Shown piece after piece: positions 7,215-14,651 of a stretch of 39,977 bases of DNA. The DNA is from Gammaproteobacteria bacterium (GTDB taxonomy: Bacteria > Pseudomonadota > Gammaproteobacteria > RBG-16-57-12). How positions within the stretch are numbered: the stretch's first letter is position 1; each line of letters begins with the position of its first letter. The translations under genes were made by a program, and so were the position numbers. The stretch spans positions 1 through 39,977 of the forward strand of contig JAKIVC010000029.1 of the NCBI GenBank assembly GCA_021647245.1. Reading direction: 5' to 3'. The notes below the pieces were generated by a model. It was not told the DNA's origin. It saw nothing but the letters and a program-made list of their open reading frames with translations, and did not search any database.

Positions 7215-8357
7215 TTAGCGGCCTGTCGAGTGGTCACTGCTTAGCTGTATCGCCTCGATTGCGGATTGTAGACAATGCTTAATATCTTGATCGTTCGGCA
7301 GGGTATCCGCGTTGACCATGATGATCAGGGCGCGGGTAGTGACCTGTGAATTTGGACTGGGGTTGGTGATGGCCTCCCCTTCTTGATTGATATATGACAT
7401 GGCAGTGCCCAACCCCGCTTGCATAATACGAACCACAATATCTGCCCATGAGGTGTTGTTAATCTCTACTGGATAACGCCGTGGGTGCGCGCCGCTATGG
7501 GTAAACAGATCTTCCAACAGCTGCTCAGACCCAGGGGCAACCAACGTGCGCACCAGCACCTCAGGATAAGCTCGTATCGGCCTGATAACGGTATTGAAGC
7601 CGAGCCGGTGAAAACGGGCACGGTTACCATCTTCCACACACTCGACAATCACCTTGTTCTTATCCAAATCCAGGTCAGCCAATCGCGCAATAATATCGTA
7701 GCTCAGGGCATCTGAAATACTTTCATGTTCATTTTTGGATAACACAATAATGTGTTTGGCGTGGGTGATGTTGACCATTTTGAAGCTCTCATCAACATCG
7801 GGCGCGCCGTGGTAATGGATTACGCCAAGATCCCTCAGCTCACGGGGCAGTGCGTTGGGGTATTGGCGGGTCATGATTTGAATTGGAATATCTGCATAGT
7901 TGCTATCATTGCGAATCTGCGTGATCAGCATTTTGAAAAAACGGTCACCGCCGTGTGCAGGGGTGTTAATAATGACGATGTGATTTTTCATGTTCCAGCT
8001 CCACTGACCTTTGATTTTTCGTGATTTACGTTCATTGCGTGCCTCCAAATATTCGCCTGCAAAATTTGCGAGCACAAAAATCCCCCCGCAATAGAGCAGC
8101 AGCGCTGTTGTCCAGCGCCCCGCTGTTGTGGTTGCAGAGATGTCACCATAACCCACCGTGGTCGCTGTGGTCAGGGTTAGCCAGGCAGCATCACCCCATG
8201 ATAACCCCTCGAACAGTGTCATTAAAAAAGCGTGGGCGATTAAAATAATCAGCAGGAACGTAAAGGACTTAAAGATGCTGAAACCCACCGCGTGGTCGCG
8301 CAGATAGACGGCCTTTTGGCGCTGTTTACTTAATATTGCATTTAAACGCGGTATCAT
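7215..8357 (-). CDS. Two-TM potassium channel with RCK/TrkA-N-like domain
   Basis: 380 residues. Two membrane segments (about 30-50 and 83-102) flank a pore loop with the K+ selectivity filter TTVGYGD at residues 66-72. From about residue 124 a cytoplasmic RCK/TrkA-N-like domain begins (NHIVIINTPAHGGDRFF), with IHYHGAPDVDESFKMVNITHAKHIIVLS in the middle. This is the Kch/MthK architecture: tetrameric channel gated by ligand binding to the RCK ring. The expected GxGxxG dinucleotide loop is replaced by NTPAHGG, so the ligand may not be NAD(H). It is transcribed away from the small secreted protein gene at 8499. Confidence 0.88.
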   Translation of the reverse strand: MIPRLNAILSKQRQKAVYLRDHAVGFSIFKSFTFLLIILIAHAFLMTLFEGLSWGDAAWLTLTTATTVGYGDISATTTAGRWTTALLLYCGGIFVLANFAGEYLEARNERKSRKIKGQWSWNMKNHIVIINTPAHGGDRFFKMLITQIRNDSNYADIPIQIMTRQYPNALPRELRDLGVIHYHGAPDVDESFKMVNITHAKHIIVLSKNEHESISDALSYDIIARLADLDLDKNKVIVECVEDGNRARFHRLGFNTVIRPIRAYPEVLVRTLVAPGSEQLLEDLFTHSGAHPRRYPVEINNTSWADIVVRIMQAGLGTAMSYINQEGEAITNPSPNSQVTTRALIIMVNADTLPNDQDIKHCLQSAIEAIQLSSDHSTGR

Positions 8358-8498
8358 GCGGGTACTCTGATTCAGATATTTGCTGGCGCAATGGTAGCGA
8401 ATTAGCAGGAAGAGTGGAACTCTACGGTTGGTTTTTATCCGCCGGGTGTTAAGATTTATCTCGGGCTGAATATTTTAAAGTTTTTTTCTAAGGTTAAC

Positions 8499-8750
8499 AT
8501 GATGAAATGGTTCTGTTTTTTACTCTTATCACTGCTGCTGATGCCGGCTTATGCGGCCACCTATCAATGCACACTACCGGAGGGTGAGGTGGTGAGTAGT
8601 GCTCAACCCTGTGCCGAAAAAGTCGTGCGGGTTGATGAAAAAGTTTACCCTAATAACATCTCATCACGGGCGCAGGCAGTGGCCCGCGCCGAGGCCATAA
8701 GGGCGAAGCGCGCAGCGGCTTTAGCAAAGCCACAGGGCAACGGACTATGA
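8499..8750 (+). CDS. Small secreted protein, DUF4124-like
   Basis: 83 residues. A signal peptide (MMKWFCFLLLSLLLMPAYA) precedes a short mature part containing TYQCTLPEGEVVSSAQPC, which resembles the beginning of DUF4124 proteins (a Tyr, a short beta hairpin and a Pro-Cys). The C-terminal third is an Ala/Arg-rich helix (ARAEAIRAKRAAALAK). It overlaps the following pseudouridine synthase-like gene by ATGA (8747-8750), so the two are translationally coupled. Its function is unknown. The start could be either of two adjacent ATG codons (8499 or 8502); AAGG lies just upstream. Confidence 0.65.
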   Translation: MMKWFCFLLLSLLLMPAYAATYQCTLPEGEVVSSAQPCAEKVVRVDEKVYPNNISSRAQAVARAEAIRAKRAAALAKPQGNGL

Positions 8751-9466
8751 GCGAACCGATACGACTTGATAAACGGCTGGTGGCACTGATTCAGTGCTCC
8801 CGTGGTGAAGCACAAAAATATATTGAGGGGGGCTGGGTGCGGGTGGATGGTGAAATGGTCGACCAGCCGCAATTTAAGGTCACATCGGAGAAAATCGAGC
8901 TGCATACGAATGCTACACTGACCCCCGTCATACCCGCCACAATACTGTTTCACCAGCAGGATGGCTATGACCTGGCAGCCCCCGCAGCGGCGTTGCCACT
9001 GATTACCCCACAAACACGCTCGATGGATGATGGCTCAGGCATCACCTTGCTTAAGCGTCATCTGGCCCGCCAGCGGCCAACCGTACCACTGGAATCGGGG
9101 GCAACCGGGCTGCTGGTTTTCTCTCAGGATGGCCGTATCCTGCGCCGCTTGATTGATGATGCCAGCAAAAATGAGCAAGAGTATGTAGTGGAGGTGGCGG
9201 GTGAAATAGCCGCTGATGGCATCGACCTGCTCAATCAGCCCATGATGCAAGAGGGTTGGCAACTGCCCAGCGCCAAAGTGAGCTGGCAGAGTGACCACTG
9301 CTTACGCTTCGCACTAAAAAATGTCCGCCCAGGGCAAATTGAATACATGTGCCAGCAGGTTGGTTTGAACGTAGTTTCAATGTTGCGGATCCGGATTGGC
9401 CGTGTCTCGATGGGGAAGCTAAAACCAGGCGAGTGGCGTTACCTCCCTTCAGGAAGCCTATTCTAA
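8747..9466 (+). CDS. S4-domain pseudouridine synthase homologue (RsuA/RluF-like), atypical active site
   Basis: 239 residues. The N-terminal S4 RNA-binding domain is seen in IRLDKRLVAL, CSRGEAQKYIEGGWVRVDG. The central part matches the RsuA/RluB/E/F catalytic domain: ATGLLVFSQDG (119-129) and QEYVVEV, and near the end RIRIGRVSMGKLKPGEWRYL. Family members isomerise uridine in rRNA. At the place of the catalytic motif GRLD the sequence reads VPLE, with Glu116 in place of the catalytic Asp. I recall a subfamily of this kind in other Gammaproteobacteria, so this is probably a stable variant rather than decay. Whether it modifies RNA or only binds it is open. Confidence 0.8.
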   Translation: MSEPIRLDKRLVALIQCSRGEAQKYIEGGWVRVDGEMVDQPQFKVTSEKIELHTNATLTPVIPATILFHQQDGYDLAAPAAALPLITPQTRSMDDGSGITLLKRHLARQRPTVPLESGATGLLVFSQDGRILRRLIDDASKNEQEYVVEVAGEIAADGIDLLNQPMMQEGWQLPSAKVSWQSDHCLRFALKNVRPGQIEYMCQQVGLNVVSMLRIRIGRVSMGKLKPGEWRYLPSGSLF

Positions 9467-9949
9467 ATGTTGGATATAAAACGACCTATCGCACTTTTTA
9501 TATTGCTCGGTATGGCGGGTTGCAGCCCGGCCATTGACTCCTGCCTAGATGATGGAATATCCATGGCACAGGTACAAAGCTACCTTGAACAGGGGCGGCG
9601 AGATGAATTGTTGAACCAGCTACAGATCCGCGCTAATAGCGGCGAGGCGGCATCACAATATTTTCTGGGTTTTATCTACTGGTCTGACGAGCCTGAAAAG
9701 TCACTTGAGTGGTTTGAAGCATCTGCTGAAAACGGTTGCCTTGAGGGCGTGAATTACCTCGCACAAACCTATCTTGACGGCAAGGTGGTTCATAAGAATG
9801 AACCACAGGCTTTTTACTGGTATTTGCGCCTAGCAGAAACAGGGGATCACAATGCCATGAAAATGGTCTCTCACATGTATGAAATTGGCCAGGGTGTTGA
9901 AAAAAATCTGGAGCAATCCCGTGAATGGGCGACTAAGAGCTGGCAGTAA
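9467..9949 (+). CDS. Sel1-repeat lipoprotein
   Basis: 160 residues. The leader ends LLGMAGC, a good lipobox with the modified Cys at residue 19, so the mature protein is lipid-anchored. The rest consists of Sel1 repeats: AASQYFLGFIYW, SLEWFEASAENGCLEGVNYLAQTY, AFYWYLRLAETGDHNAMKMVSHMYEIGQGV. The ATG follows the previous stop directly (TAA 9464-9466), and AGGAAG at 9451-9456 is a plausible ribosome binding site. It is the third gene of a tight group starting at 8499. Sel1 proteins act as scaffolds; no partner can be named. Confidence 0.78.
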   Translation: MLDIKRPIALFILLGMAGCSPAIDSCLDDGISMAQVQSYLEQGRRDELLNQLQIRANSGEAASQYFLGFIYWSDEPEKSLEWFEASAENGCLEGVNYLAQTYLDGKVVHKNEPQAFYWYLRLAETGDHNAMKMVSHMYEIGQGVEKNLEQSREWATKSWQ

Positions 9950-10118
9950 CTCTTCAGCGTATTCATGAATCACTAGAAGAGCCCACATGCTGAGTAGAGA
10001 CTGTGAACAATCGTTTTGCCAGCTCAGATAATTCGGTGTGAATTTTTCAGGTTGTGATAGGTTTATAGGGCAGTACGGTTTTTGTCGATGTATTGAGTGA
10101 TCAAATAAAGGAAGGCAT

Positions 10119-10598
10119 ATGACGGATGTTGTCATAGTGGGCGAGATAATTTGTGATATCTGCGAAAAATTAGAGCAGCCGCTCATGGCCGCAGGTGTTC
10201 ACATCATTGGCTCCTCTGAGCACTTGCACGACGCACTGCCGCTGCTTGAAAAGCAGCCACGGGTTTTGATCATGGACTTTGCCGAACAGGCAGAAGTTTC
10301 ACTGGGCTTGATTCGCATGATTAATATTAAAAATGCAGCAGGAAAAATACTCCTGATCTCTAATTTCACTGATGAAGAGCTGATTCTTGATGGGGTTACA
10401 GTCGGAGCAAAGGGGTATTTGGAGCAAGAGGCTTGTGGTGTATTTCTGGTAAAGGCGATTGAAGCGATAGCGCTGGGTGAAGCTTGGCTTTCGCGCAAAA
10501 CAGTGGCCGCCTTACTCGAGCGCCTCGCTGAGTTCTCTGAGCACACACAGGCAGAAGAAGAGCGGGTGATCTATGGTGCAAACAACCAACTCCATTAA
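10119..10598 (+). CDS. Response-regulator receiver protein without output domain (NarL-type)
   Basis: 159 residues. Residues 1-120 form a receiver domain: VLIMDFAEQ with putative phospho-acceptor Asp53, LLISNFTD (Ser/Thr switch region) and GAKGYLEQEA with the conserved Lys. The following AIEAIALGEAWLSRKTVAALLERL is the linker seen in NarL/FixJ regulators just before the LuxR-type HTH. The HTH is absent; the protein ends EEERVIYGANNQLH. It may be a single-domain regulator or a truncated NarL protein. The N-terminal acidic pair is reduced to one Glu (VGEII). A CheX-like gene lies 490 bases downstream, but no kinase is adjacent. Confidence 0.72.
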   Translation: MTDVVIVGEIICDICEKLEQPLMAAGVHIIGSSEHLHDALPLLEKQPRVLIMDFAEQAEVSLGLIRMINIKNAAGKILLISNFTDEELILDGVTVGAKGYLEQEACGVFLVKAIEAIALGEAWLSRKTVAALLERLAEFSEHTQAEEERVIYGANNQLH

Positions 10599-11088
10599 GC
10601 CCATACGGATACTTATTAAATTCCGCAGTAACGACTCAGTGTGTTCATCTTTTGCCCCAATGCTGGGTTGCTTTCGTACGTAAACGGTCACATATGTCCT
10701 ATATGCTCCCTCTTTCGGTGCGAAATCATTGATGCCGAATTTTCTCGGAAACTTCCCCGTAAAACCAATCCTCTGCATGGTATTCGCGCAAATTCATAAA
10801 ATATTCGGGCCAAGGTAAAATCGCACAGAATACTCCCAGCACACCCTCTATTGAGCAAGCTTAACTCACCTTGTGGCGAGCGACTGCGAAGAGATACAAC
10901 GCAGAAGCGGCAGGTCTTGGAATCAAGATATGCAATTATGAATGATTAGAGGTCTCCTTGTGGTGAAAAAAGTCAATATTGCATTTGACCCCTTTTTTCG
11001 CACCCTTTTTTTCACGTTAAAGCCTACCTGAGGCAAGCCGCCATAGAGAGCAATTGATCCACAAACACATTCTCACCAAGGAGCACGT
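10599..11088. other. Gene-free stretch between the receiver and CheX-like genes
   Basis: No convincing gene in 490 bases. The minus-strand frame covering 10512-10778 carries peptides such as FAPKEGAYRTYVTVYVRKQPS and overlaps the 3' end of the receiver gene. It reads like a fragment of a dispersed element rather than a complete protein. That would explain why the receiver gene stops just where an HTH domain would begin. The last 100 bases hold the CheX-like gene leader; AAGGAG is at 11079-11084. Confidence 0.5.
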
Positions 11089-11562
11089 GTGAATCTTAGC
11101 TTTCTCAATACAGTGATTCGATCTGTCGATATCGTATTGTCAACCATGGCACGTTTAAATGTGCAGTCAGGCAAGGCGTCAATACGCCCACCCATGCAGG
11201 ATTCACCCGGTATTGTTACCGGCTTAATTTCCATGTCAGGTCGACAAGCGCAAGCCTCGGTCGCCCTCTCATTCGATAAAGAGGCTATCCTCTTCATTGC
11301 TAACAAAATGCTACCCGATGAGCATACCACCATTGACCATATGACCATTGACCTCGCCGGTGAACTAGCCAATATGGTTATCGGGGATGCCAAGCGCCAA
11401 TTGGAAGATAAGGGGCTGCGCTTCGAAGTTTCACTCCCGGTCATGATTGTGGGCGAAAAACATCTGATTGCCCATAAATCTACTGAGCCGGTGATTACCG
11501 TGCCTTTCACCATGGATAAAGGCACCTTTATTGTTGAAGCGGTTTACGAAGAGCGAACATAA
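11089..11562 (+). CDS. cheX: CheX-like chemotaxis phosphatase
   Basis: 157 residues with a GTG start preceded by AAGGAG at 11079-11084. The helix DLAGELANMVIGDAKRQL contains the Glu-x-x-Asn (ELAN) pair that CheX/CheC/FliY phosphatases use to dephosphorylate CheY-P. The flanking beta strands (GIVTGLISMSG, FEVSLPVMIVGEKHL, PVITVPFTM) fit the CheX fold. It probably dephosphorylates a receiver protein. The stand-alone receiver encoded at 10119 is a tempting partner but this is inference. No other chemotaxis genes are nearby. Confidence 0.83.
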   Translation: MNLSFLNTVIRSVDIVLSTMARLNVQSGKASIRPPMQDSPGIVTGLISMSGRQAQASVALSFDKEAILFIANKMLPDEHTTIDHMTIDLAGELANMVIGDAKRQLEDKGLRFEVSLPVMIVGEKHLIAHKSTEPVITVPFTMDKGTFIVEAVYEERT

Positions 11563-11624
11563 CCCCTAAGCTATACGTTAAATATAAGAAATAAATAAGT
11601 AAAAAAGGGGGTTCACTTTCTGAT

Positions 11625-12020
11625 TTTTGGTAAGCAGGCCCTATATCCATCGCTACCGCCATTCGGCCTGTTCCCACTCAGATCAAATGACCGCCAACCA
11701 TGTCGTAGACGACCGTGATGTAGTCGTGCCCCTTCGCCCAGGCCACTTCATTAACACCACTATATTTCAGGCCTGTAAGCTGTGTAGGGTCAAGTGCCGG
11801 AAGCGTTTTTTCCAGGTAAGCTCTATCGATATTTTTTACGGTTTCCCAGTGTAATCCCAAATGCCTAGCAATGGCCTGAATGCCCATGTGGCGACACAGG
11901 CCGCTGACCATATGGCAAGCGCTGAGTGAAGCGGTATCCCTTGTCGACGAACTCACAAGACTCCAGGCATCGCTCATTTTTGCTGATAAACACCTGTGCC
12001 AGCTCAATGTCGATACTCAT
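11625..12020 (-). pseudogene. ISL3-family transposase remnant
   Basis: On the minus strand HMGIQAIARHLGLHWETV, AYLEKTLPALDPTQLTGLKY and the DDE-region peptide GVNEVAWAKGHDYITVVYDM match ISL3-family transposases. It is broken in at least three ways. The N-terminal part (from ATG 12020, ending DKGYRFTQRL) lies in another frame from the rest. A TGA at 11678-11680 interrupts GGHLI-VGTGR where intact copies have Trp. A deletion then joins this to MAVAMDIGPAYQ, after which homology ends. Two thirds of the transposase is missing and no terminal repeats are evident, so the element is dead. Confidence 0.85.
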
Positions 12021-12213
12021 ATCCTGTTCTATATGAAGTTGTAAAAAACCTTATATATCAACAGATTGCATGATAGTTTGCATCTTTTTTTCACTCACAA
12101 GACCGGAGAAGAGCCATAGTCGCTGAGTTTGGGGGTGCGGGTTGCTCTTTCTTATGCCACCGTGAAACCAAACCCTTACACATTATATCGCTTTTCTATC
12201 TGGAGATTAGGGT

Positions 12214-12219
12214 TATAAT
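12214..12219 (+). promoter_or_regulatory. Possible -10 box for the 12240 gene
   Basis: A perfect TATAAT lies 20 bases before the ATG at 12240. The -35 region about 17 bases upstream (around 12191-12196) is only weakly similar to consensus. A short leader is implied. Confidence 0.35.
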
Positions 12220-12239
12220 GGCTGTTTTGCCCTGACTGG

Positions 12240-12524
12240 ATGTGCGTGATGTGTTCTGACCCCAATAAATTGTTAAAGAAGCATGATCAGTTGATTGATT
12301 CTGAGATGTTAAATGTCGTCTCCCATGTGCAGCGCCGCAGTGGTGAATGGATGATCAATACGGTGATGGTTGAGGGTGTCGATGTGCCGTTTAAATATAA
12401 ACGTAAAAGTAAATATAAATCCCTTGCTGGGGCGCAGATTAATATGACCTATTACTGTGACAGTGAAGAGGTTGCCGGTTTTGAGATGGAGATTATGACG
12501 GTGGTTCGTATTAGGCGTGCTTGA
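12240..12524 (+). CDS. Conserved protein of unknown function
   Basis: 94 residues, or 91 from the second ATG at 12249. I do not recognise a named domain. The sequence looks like a real small soluble protein: an amphipathic N-terminal helix (KLLKKHDQLIDSEMLNVVSHV), then alternating beta strands (GEWMINTVMVEGVDVPFKYKR, AQINMTYYC, EMEIMTVVRI) and a basic middle (YKRKSKYKSL). Codon usage is like its neighbours, and a TATAAT sits just upstream. No signal peptide or membrane segment. It stands alone between an IS remnant and the UbiA-like gene, so context says nothing about its role. Confidence 0.6.
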   Translation: MCVMCSDPNKLLKKHDQLIDSEMLNVVSHVQRRSGEWMINTVMVEGVDVPFKYKRKSKYKSLAGAQINMTYYCDSEEVAGFEMEIMTVVRIRRA

Positions 12525-12803
12525 GATGCGGCTGTTTTGAATCTGCTGGGTGTTTTATCTGGAGTGGCGGCCATTGTTCCAATGGCTCATCTGAATGGGC
12601 ACCGCTTGTTTTGATCGTGATGTGAAACCATCTTAGTGCTCCATCTCTCCTGAATTCGTATAATATTTTATCTCTCCTGAAGTATCTCCCCAATTCTCGC
12701 GCCTTTCTCGTGCCAAGATCTCAGGGTATCTGCGGTTGATGCTGGCTTGCGTTGTGGCTTTTCGGTAGCATGGCGAGCTTGTTGATTGATCGAGGCACTA
12801 TTT

Positions 12804-13688
12804 ATGACTTCTAACCTGCTTGCGTTGTGGCGGGGTTCACGGCCTATGATGGTACTGGTGGGCATTTTTTCGGTGCTGCTGGCACTTGCTGTTGTCCATC
12901 ACGATGGGGTTGCAGTGGTACCGCTGGAGGTCTTTCTGCTGCTGCTAGGGGTTGCGTTGGCCCATGCGGGCTTTAACCTTTTATGTGGTTATTACGACCT
13001 GACCAGTGGCTTCTCCTCCCGCGCTGCGGCGATGCCATTTAATAATACCAGTTGTTTGGTTGAGGCGCAGAGCGGGTTGCTGAAGAGAGCAGCCATCACC
13101 GCGATCACCTTGGCTCTGCTGCTGGGCGGCTACTTTGTCTGGATGAAGGGGGTTGAACTACTCTTTCCAATAATTTTTTCGCTGTTGATGATGCTGCTCT
13201 ACCACCGTTGGTCGATGCGTAAGCCACATATCAGCTTGATTCTTCCCGGAACCATATTGGGCCCGGTGCTGACGGTGAGCGCATATTATGCGCTGACGGG
13301 CCAGTATGATTTTGATGCACTTTATATATCGCTGGCCACTTTCTTTTTGATTTGTAATCTGTTCTTGTTGAATCAATATCCTAATTATCACCTGAATCGC
13401 GAATTGGGGCGTTTCTATTTTCCGGTGGTTTTCGGCACCAAGCGCAGTAGTGTGGTGCATGTGGTTTTTTCACTGGGTGTTCTGTATGTCATCGGCATGG
13501 GGGATATTATTGGCCAGCTGCCAGAGTCGGCGCCTTGGGCGATGGTGCCGATGTTGTTGGCACTTTATGCTGTGGTGGGTGGCTTTAAATATGGAACCAA
13601 TGGTGAGCGGCTGACACCCCATTTGTGGGCCAATATGGCGGCGCTGCTGTTGGTCGAGTTGATTCTGGTGCTGCTGCTTGTTTGCTAG
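12804..13688 (+). CDS. UbiA-superfamily prenyltransferase-like membrane protein
   Basis: About 294 residues with eight or nine membrane segments. Two loops correspond to the Asp-rich motifs of UbiA/MenA prenyltransferases: NLLCGYYDLTSG (58-69) and NQYPNYHLNRELGR (190-203). Family members transfer polyprenyl chains onto aromatic acceptors in quinone or heme synthesis. Here the expected NDxxD and (P)DYEaD acidic residues are partly replaced (CG for ND; N194 and N198 for Asp), so Mg-diphosphate binding may be altered. I chose ATG 12804 because GAGG (12792-12795) lies eight bases before it. A TTG at 12786 would add six residues. Confidence 0.75.
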   Translation: MTSNLLALWRGSRPMMVLVGIFSVLLALAVVHHDGVAVVPLEVFLLLLGVALAHAGFNLLCGYYDLTSGFSSRAAAMPFNNTSCLVEAQSGLLKRAAITAITLALLLGGYFVWMKGVELLFPIIFSLLMMLLYHRWSMRKPHISLILPGTILGPVLTVSAYYALTGQYDFDALYISLATFFLICNLFLLNQYPNYHLNRELGRFYFPVVFGTKRSSVVHVVFSLGVLYVIGMGDIIGQLPESAPWAMVPMLLALYAVVGGFKYGTNGERLTPHLWANMAALLLVELILVLLLVC

Positions 13689-14146
13689 GGGTTATCGATT
13701 TGCGCATCCATTGCCTGTTTACGCTGCTCCAGTAGTGGCTCGATAGCGCGGGCATTGTCAAGAAGCTGCTTTACCTTGTCTGGGCGGGTGAAGGGGGTGA
13801 TGGGTGAGGTGCTTTGTGGAGTCTCCGTTTCAGCGGGTTGTTGTTTGATCTCTTCTGGTATGTGCATTTCAACACTTTGAACGCGGCTGATATTGGTTGT
13901 TTCATAAGTGCTATTGGGTGGTGGGGTATCACCAAATTGCCAGTTGCCATCGGCATCTTGCCATTTGTAGGCGGTGGTGGTGCTCTCGGTTATTTTATCT
14001 GCTGGTTTATTTAACAGCGCTTGTAGTGCTTCGGGTAGTGCGGGTATTTTTTCCTTGAGCTGTTGCCAGTGGTCACCAGCCACTTGTGAGCCAAAAATAG
14101 CGGCAGCGGCAATAATAATGCCGATAATAAAAAAATTTGAGCGCAT
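13685..14146 (-). CDS. Membrane-anchored DUF4124 protein
   Basis: 153 residues. An N-terminal hydrophobic segment (FFIIGIIIAAAAIFG) is probably an uncleaved anchor. Residues about 58-85 contain YKWQDADGNWQFGDTPP, the DUF4124 signature (Tyr-x-Trp-x-Asp-x-x-Gly plus a Pro-rich end). The C-terminal half is Pro/Thr-rich and ends in a helix (LLDNARAIEPLLEQRKQAMDA). Its stop overlaps the end of the convergent UbiA-like gene by four bases, and its start overlaps the tautomerase stop (TAATG), so it is translated with that gene. Function unknown; DUF4124 proteins are envelope proteins. Confidence 0.78.
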   Translation of the reverse strand: MRSNFFIIGIIIAAAAIFGSQVAGDHWQQLKEKIPALPEALQALLNKPADKITESTTTAYKWQDADGNWQFGDTPPPNSTYETTNISRVQSVEMHIPEEIKQQPAETETPQSTSPITPFTRPDKVKQLLDNARAIEPLLEQRKQAMDAQIDNP

Positions 14147-14490
14147 TAAAATGTCCTGCTATCCCAGCCCCACAGGTGGCGTGCTGGGTTGCTGAATTCG
14201 ATGTAGACCCGGTTGCTGGGAATCTGTAATTGCTGCTTGACCATTTCACACAGTGACTTGGAAAATTCAGCTGTTTTCTCTTCAGGCAGGCCAAGGCTTT
14301 TTAACTCAAGCAGGGCGCAGGGCTGCGGGTTGCCTGCAAGCATAAGTGACTGTTCTGTTTGCAGTAACACCATGACGTAGCTTTCAGGCTTTTCTAAAAG
14401 TGTTGCCACAAGGGCTGATGCGTGGCTAAGTACACTTTTTTGCTCTTCTGTCGTGAGCGATCGATTGGTTTTGATGGTGAGTAGTGGCAT
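14146..14490 (-). CDS. MIF/tautomerase-superfamily protein
   Basis: 114 residues, the usual length of macrophage-migration-inhibitory-factor-like proteins. Pro2 follows the initiator Met (MPLLTIKTN) and becomes the catalytic N-terminal proline after Met removal. Further landmarks are ESYVMVLLQTEQSLMLAGNPQPCALLELKSLG and NRVYIEFSNPARHLWGWDSRTF at the C terminus, which match the MIF trimer fold. Members catalyse keto-enol tautomerisation of phenylpyruvate-like compounds; the physiological substrate in bacteria is usually unknown. It forms a two-gene unit with the DUF4124 gene and is divergent from ilvB. Confidence 0.85.
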   Translation of the reverse strand: MPLLTIKTNRSLTTEEQKSVLSHASALVATLLEKPESYVMVLLQTEQSLMLAGNPQPCALLELKSLGLPEEKTAEFSKSLCEMVKQQLQIPSNRVYIEFSNPARHLWGWDSRTF

Positions 14491-14651
14491 TTTGTTGTCT
14501 GCATTTATAGGGGCAATAGCCCCATTGTAGAGTAATGGATGTGCATATTATAGGGTGATTGAATCTGGGTATGTGCGTTTTGTGGTGAATTAGGTATAAT
14601 CGACGGCTTGGGTTTTTTAGCTCGAAGAAGTTGAATTACGGGAGATTGAGT

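Noticed and set aside
10512-10778. 88-codon minus-strand frame considered as a gene
   Set aside because: It overlaps the receiver gene and looks like part of a dispersed element; no ribosome binding site is evident.
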